Of a DNA stretch of 8,998 nt, positions 6,489-8,998 are shown piece by piece. Made by a program: the position numbers and the translations under genes. Every line of letters starts with the position of its first letter. Position 1 is the stretch's first letter. The notes under the pieces are model-generated. The model was not told the origin of the DNA, searched no databases, and was given only the letters and a program-made list of their open reading frames with translations. The stretch covers positions 1-8,998 of the forward strand of contig CALJWY010000153.1 of the NCBI GenBank assembly GCA_937974465.1, in the 5' to 3' direction. Source of the stretch: an uncultured Lysobacterales bacterium. GTDB taxonomy: Bacteria; Pseudomonadota; Gammaproteobacteria; Xanthomonadales; SZUA-36.

Positions 6489-8669
6489 ATGAACTCCAAA
6501 TTGCCGCTGGCCCTGAGTGCAGCGCTGGCATTTACCCTCGCCGGTTGCTCCAAAACTGACTCAACAGAAGTCGCCGAAGCAACCCCCGAACAACCAACCG
6601 AAACAACCATGACAACAACCCCTGCAGAAGACAATCCGTTCTTCGTGAATAGTCCGCTGTACATGTACTACCCGCAGTTTGATAAAATTGAAAACGCCCA
6701 CTTCATGCCAGCGTTCGAACGCGGCATGGAAGAGCACCTGGCAGAAATTGACGCCATTGCCAACCAGGCTGATGCGCCCACACTGGACAACACCTTGATT
6801 CCAATGGAGCGTTCCGGACGAACCCTGGACCGCGTTGCGAGGGTGTTTTTTAGCCTGACATCTGCTCATACCAATGATGAGATTGAAGAAATCCGCAGTG
6901 AGATGGCCCCCAGGCTATCCGCCCACACCGATCAGATCCTGCTCAACAGCAAACTGTTCGAACGCATTCAGGCGCTCTATGAACAACGTGATAGCCTCGA
7001 GCTTGATCCCGAGTCATTCCGCCTGGTCGAAGAGAATTACAAGGATTTCATTCGTGCCGGCGCGCAGCTTTCCGAGGCTGAGAAAGAACAGCTCAAAGCC
7101 ATCAACTCGGAATTGGCGACCCTGCAAACCAGCTTCAGTCAGAATGTCCTGAACGAGGTTAATGCATCGGCTGTTGTAGTCGATACGCGCGAAGAACTCG
7201 CCGGTCTGTCCGACAGCATGATCGATGCAGCGGCAAAAGCCGCCACAGAAGCCGACATGGAAGGCAAGTACCTGATTGCGCTGTTAAACACCAGTCAGCA
7301 ACCTCCGCTGGCCTCATTGGAAAACCGCGCACTGCGCCAGCGCATTATGGAAGCGTCCCTGGCACGCGGTAGTCGTGGCGGTGAATTTGATAACCGTGAA
7401 ATCCTGACCAGGGTCGCAAAATTGCGGGCCGAGCGGGCCCTGTTGATGGGATACCCAAACCATGCTGCTTATGGCCTTGAAAACCAGACCGCACGTACCA
7501 CCGCAGCGGTCAACGAAAGACTGGCCAGCCTGGCACCTGCTGCCGCGGCAAACGCCGTACGTGAAGCCGCAGACATGCAGGCGATCATCGATGCCGAAGG
7601 CGGCGATTTCCAGCTGCAATCCTGGGACTGGGACTTTTATGCTGAAAAGGTACGCAAACAACGTTATGACTTTGATGCTTCACAATTGCGTCCCTACTTC
7701 GAATTCGACAATGTCCTGCAGAAGGGTGTTTTTTACGCAGCAGAAAAGGTATTTGGCCTGACCTTCAAAGAACGCCATGATCTGCCCGTTTACCAGGAAG
7801 ACGTGCGTGTCTTCGAGGTTTTCGAGGAAGACGGCTCGACGCTTGCCCTTTTCATCATGGATCCGTTTGCCCGTCCCTCAAAACGCGGTGGCGCCTGGAT
7901 GAATGCCTATGTCAGCCAGTCTGAATTGCTGGACAGACAACCGGTCGTTGCCAATCACCTGAATATCACCAAGCCGACATCTGATGACGAGCCGGTGCTG
8001 CTGACATTTGACGAGGTCACCACCACGTTTCATGAGTTCGGTCACGCATTGCATGGCATGTTCTCAAACGTGAAGTATCCATCGTTCTCCGGCACCTCTG
8101 TGCCACGCGATTTTGTTGAATTCCCATCCCAGGTTAACGAGATGTGGTCTATATGGCCGGAAATCCTGCAAAACTACGCCGTGCATTACGAAACCGGTGA
8201 AGCCATGCCACAGGTACTGCTCGACAAGGTACTGGCAACCCAGAAATTCAACCAGGGCTACTCAACAACCGAGTACCTGGCTGCATCATTACTGGATCAA
8301 AACTGGCATCAGCTGACACCGGAAGAAGTGCCCAATGCAGAAGGCTTGCTGGATTTTGAAGCCAAGGCACTCGCAGACGCCGGAGTTGCGTTGGATACCG
8401 TTCCACCGCGCTACCGCAGCACTTACTTCTCACACATCATCGGTGGCTATTCGGCAGGCTATTACGCCTATATCTGGTCGGAAGTACTGGATGCAGATAC
8501 GGTCGAGTGGTTCAAGAGTAACGGCGGTATGAGCCGTGAAAACGGCGACCATTTCCGCCAGACATTATTGTCCCGCGGCGGTGCCGAAGATGCCATGACC
8601 CTGTTCAGAAACTTCCGGGGCGCAGAGCCTGACATCGCGCCACTGCTGGAAAGAAGAGGCCTGAACTAA
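6489..8669 (+). CDS. dcp: M3 family metallopeptidase, Dcp-like peptidyl-dipeptidase, predicted lipoprotein
   Basis: Dcp enzymes remove C-terminal dipeptides from oligopeptides. The 726-residue protein has the M3 zinc site: His515, Glu516 and His519 in HEFGHALH, and Glu544 in PRDFVEFPSQVNEMW, exactly 29 residues after the first His as in thimet oligopeptidase. The substrate-binding tail HIIGGYSAGYYAYIW (His649, Tyr654, Tyr661) and C-terminal RRGLN closely match E. coli Dcp. Unlike E. coli Dcp (about 680 residues), it begins with a lipoprotein signal: hydrophobic residues 5-18 and lipobox LAGC with Cys20, then a Thr/Glu/Pro-rich linker to about residue 47. The mature enzyme starts with NPFFVNSPLYMYYPQFD, so it is probably tethered in the periplasm and digests peptides there. 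It has its own ribosome binding site and a strong terminator, so it looks monocistronic. Confidence 0.95.
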   Translation: MNSKLPLALSAALAFTLAGCSKTDSTEVAEATPEQPTETTMTTTPAEDNPFFVNSPLYMYYPQFDKIENAHFMPAFERGMEEHLAEIDAIANQADAPTLDNTLIPMERSGRTLDRVARVFFSLTSAHTNDEIEEIRSEMAPRLSAHTDQILLNSKLFERIQALYEQRDSLELDPESFRLVEENYKDFIRAGAQLSEAEKEQLKAINSELATLQTSFSQNVLNEVNASAVVVDTREELAGLSDSMIDAAAKAATEADMEGKYLIALLNTSQQPPLASLENRALRQRIMEASLARGSRGGEFDNREILTRVAKLRAERALLMGYPNHAAYGLENQTARTTAAVNERLASLAPAAAANAVREAADMQAIIDAEGGDFQLQSWDWDFYAEKVRKQRYDFDASQLRPYFEFDNVLQKGVFYAAEKVFGLTFKERHDLPVYQEDVRVFEVFEEDGSTLALFIMDPFARPSKRGGAWMNAYVSQSELLDRQPVVANHLNITKPTSDDEPVLLTFDEVTTTFHEFGHALHGMFSNVKYPSFSGTSVPRDFVEFPSQVNEMWSIWPEILQNYAVHYETGEAMPQVLLDKVLATQKFNQGYSTTEYLAASLLDQNWHQLTPEEVPNAEGLLDFEAKALADAGVALDTVPPRYRSTYFSHIIGGYSAGYYAYIWSEVLDADTVEWFKSNGGMSRENGDHFRQTLLSRGGAEDAMTLFRNFRGAEPDIAPLLERRGLN

Positions 8670-8678
8670 ACCACTTAA

Positions 8679-8708
8679 AACACCGGCTCCCGCCTGGGAG
8701 CCGGTGTT
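8679..8708 (+). terminator. Strong hairpin terminator after dcp
   Basis: AACACCGGCTCCC (8679-8691) and GGGAGCCGGTGTT (8696-8708) are perfectly complementary over 13 bases around a GCCT loop, starting nine bases after the stop codon. The stem ends in TT but continues into CCCCC rather than a T run. It is a probable intrinsic terminator, possibly less efficient than a canonical one. Confidence 0.75.
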
Positions 8709-8746
8709 CCCCCGCCTCACCTTTTAAGCCACGCCCCCGCGAGGGT

Positions 8747-8998
8747 GCTGCCTTGTTCCACACCTAACAAACCCCGCTTTACAACCACACCGTCATTCCC
8801 GCGCAGGCGGGGATCTATATGCATTGCCTTCTTCCGAACCCAACAAACGCCGCTCAAAAACCAGCACCGTCATCCCCGCGCAGGCGGGGATCTCCATGGG
8901 TTGTCTTGTTCCGAACCTAACAAACGCCGCTCAAAAACCAGCACCGTCATCCCCACGCAGGCGGGAATATCCATGCGCTGTCCTGTTCCGAACCTAAC
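8747..8998. repeat. Tandem array of 77-bp palindrome-bearing repeats, open at right edge
   Basis: The CGTCAT motif recurs at 8791, 8868 and 8945, an exact 77-base period. Each unit has a short hairpin core, CCGTCATCCCCGCGCAGGCG in its clearest form, then a linker ending TTCCGAACCTAACAAACGCC. Positions 8842-8877 and 8919-8954 are identical over 36 bases. A degraded left unit (about 8747-8790) lacks one base relative to the others, and a vestige of the hairpin may lie at 8731-8746. The cores are at 8795-8814, 8872-8891 (perfect 8-bp stem, GCAG loop) and 8949-8968 (two mismatches). The core resembles the GTCATTCCCGCGCAGGCGGGAATC-type intergenic repeat common in proteobacteria (known family, REP-like). 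The final bases continue in register, so more copies likely follow. No gene is seen in this 252-base stretch. Confidence 0.85.

Noticed and set aside
8747..8998. CRISPR array
   Set aside because: The whole 77-base period is conserved, including the stretches where spacers would be, so there are no unique spacers; no cas gene is present.

Overview
This 9 kb window looks like a chromosomal stretch from a free-living, probably aquatic, gammaproteobacterium. The gene set (YajQ, Sco1/SenC, a Dcp-type M3 peptidase, MtfA-like peptidase, bactofilin, pirin) is typical of that class, base composition is near 50% GC by eye, and two lipoprotein signals and one Tat-like signal indicate a didermic cell. 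The class assignment is inferred from protein resemblance only; there is no rRNA or other marker to fix it. No tRNA, rRNA, CRISPR array, insertion sequence or phage gene was found.

Layout. Positions 1-843 (minus) hold an aldo/keto reductase with a Tat-like leader, cut by the left edge. A 99-base divergent intergenic region separates it from a plus-strand pair: a pirin-family cupin (943-1617) overlapping by four bases (ATGA) with a small sulfotransferase (1614-2324). A recognisable sigma70-type promoter (2341-2370) then drives a short protein with two zinc ribbons (2434-2799). A 14-pair hairpin (2825-2856) lies between this gene and a convergent minus-strand unit: bactofilin (3560-4099) followed by a methyltransferase-like protein (2883-3518).

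A divergent control region (4100-4267) with several short perfect palindromes separates bactofilin from a plus-strand pair: a Sco1/SenC lipoprotein (4268-4852) and, 15 bases later, YajQ (4868-5350). YajQ converges with a membrane-anchored MtfA-like zinc peptidase on the minus strand (5375-6190). A 298-base divergent spacer follows, then a large Dcp-like M3 peptidase predicted to be a lipoprotein (6489-8669). It ends at a strong 13-bp hairpin terminator, after which a tandem array of 77-bp palindrome-bearing repeats runs off the right edge.

The window is mostly housekeeping, envelope and stress-type genes rather than one dedicated system. The main points to check are the pirin-sulfotransferase pair, the bactofilin-methyltransferase pair, the envelope placement of two zinc peptidases whose E. 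coli relatives are described as soluble cytosolic enzymes, and the 77-bp repeat array. I did not find convincing evidence for an undescribed multi-gene system.
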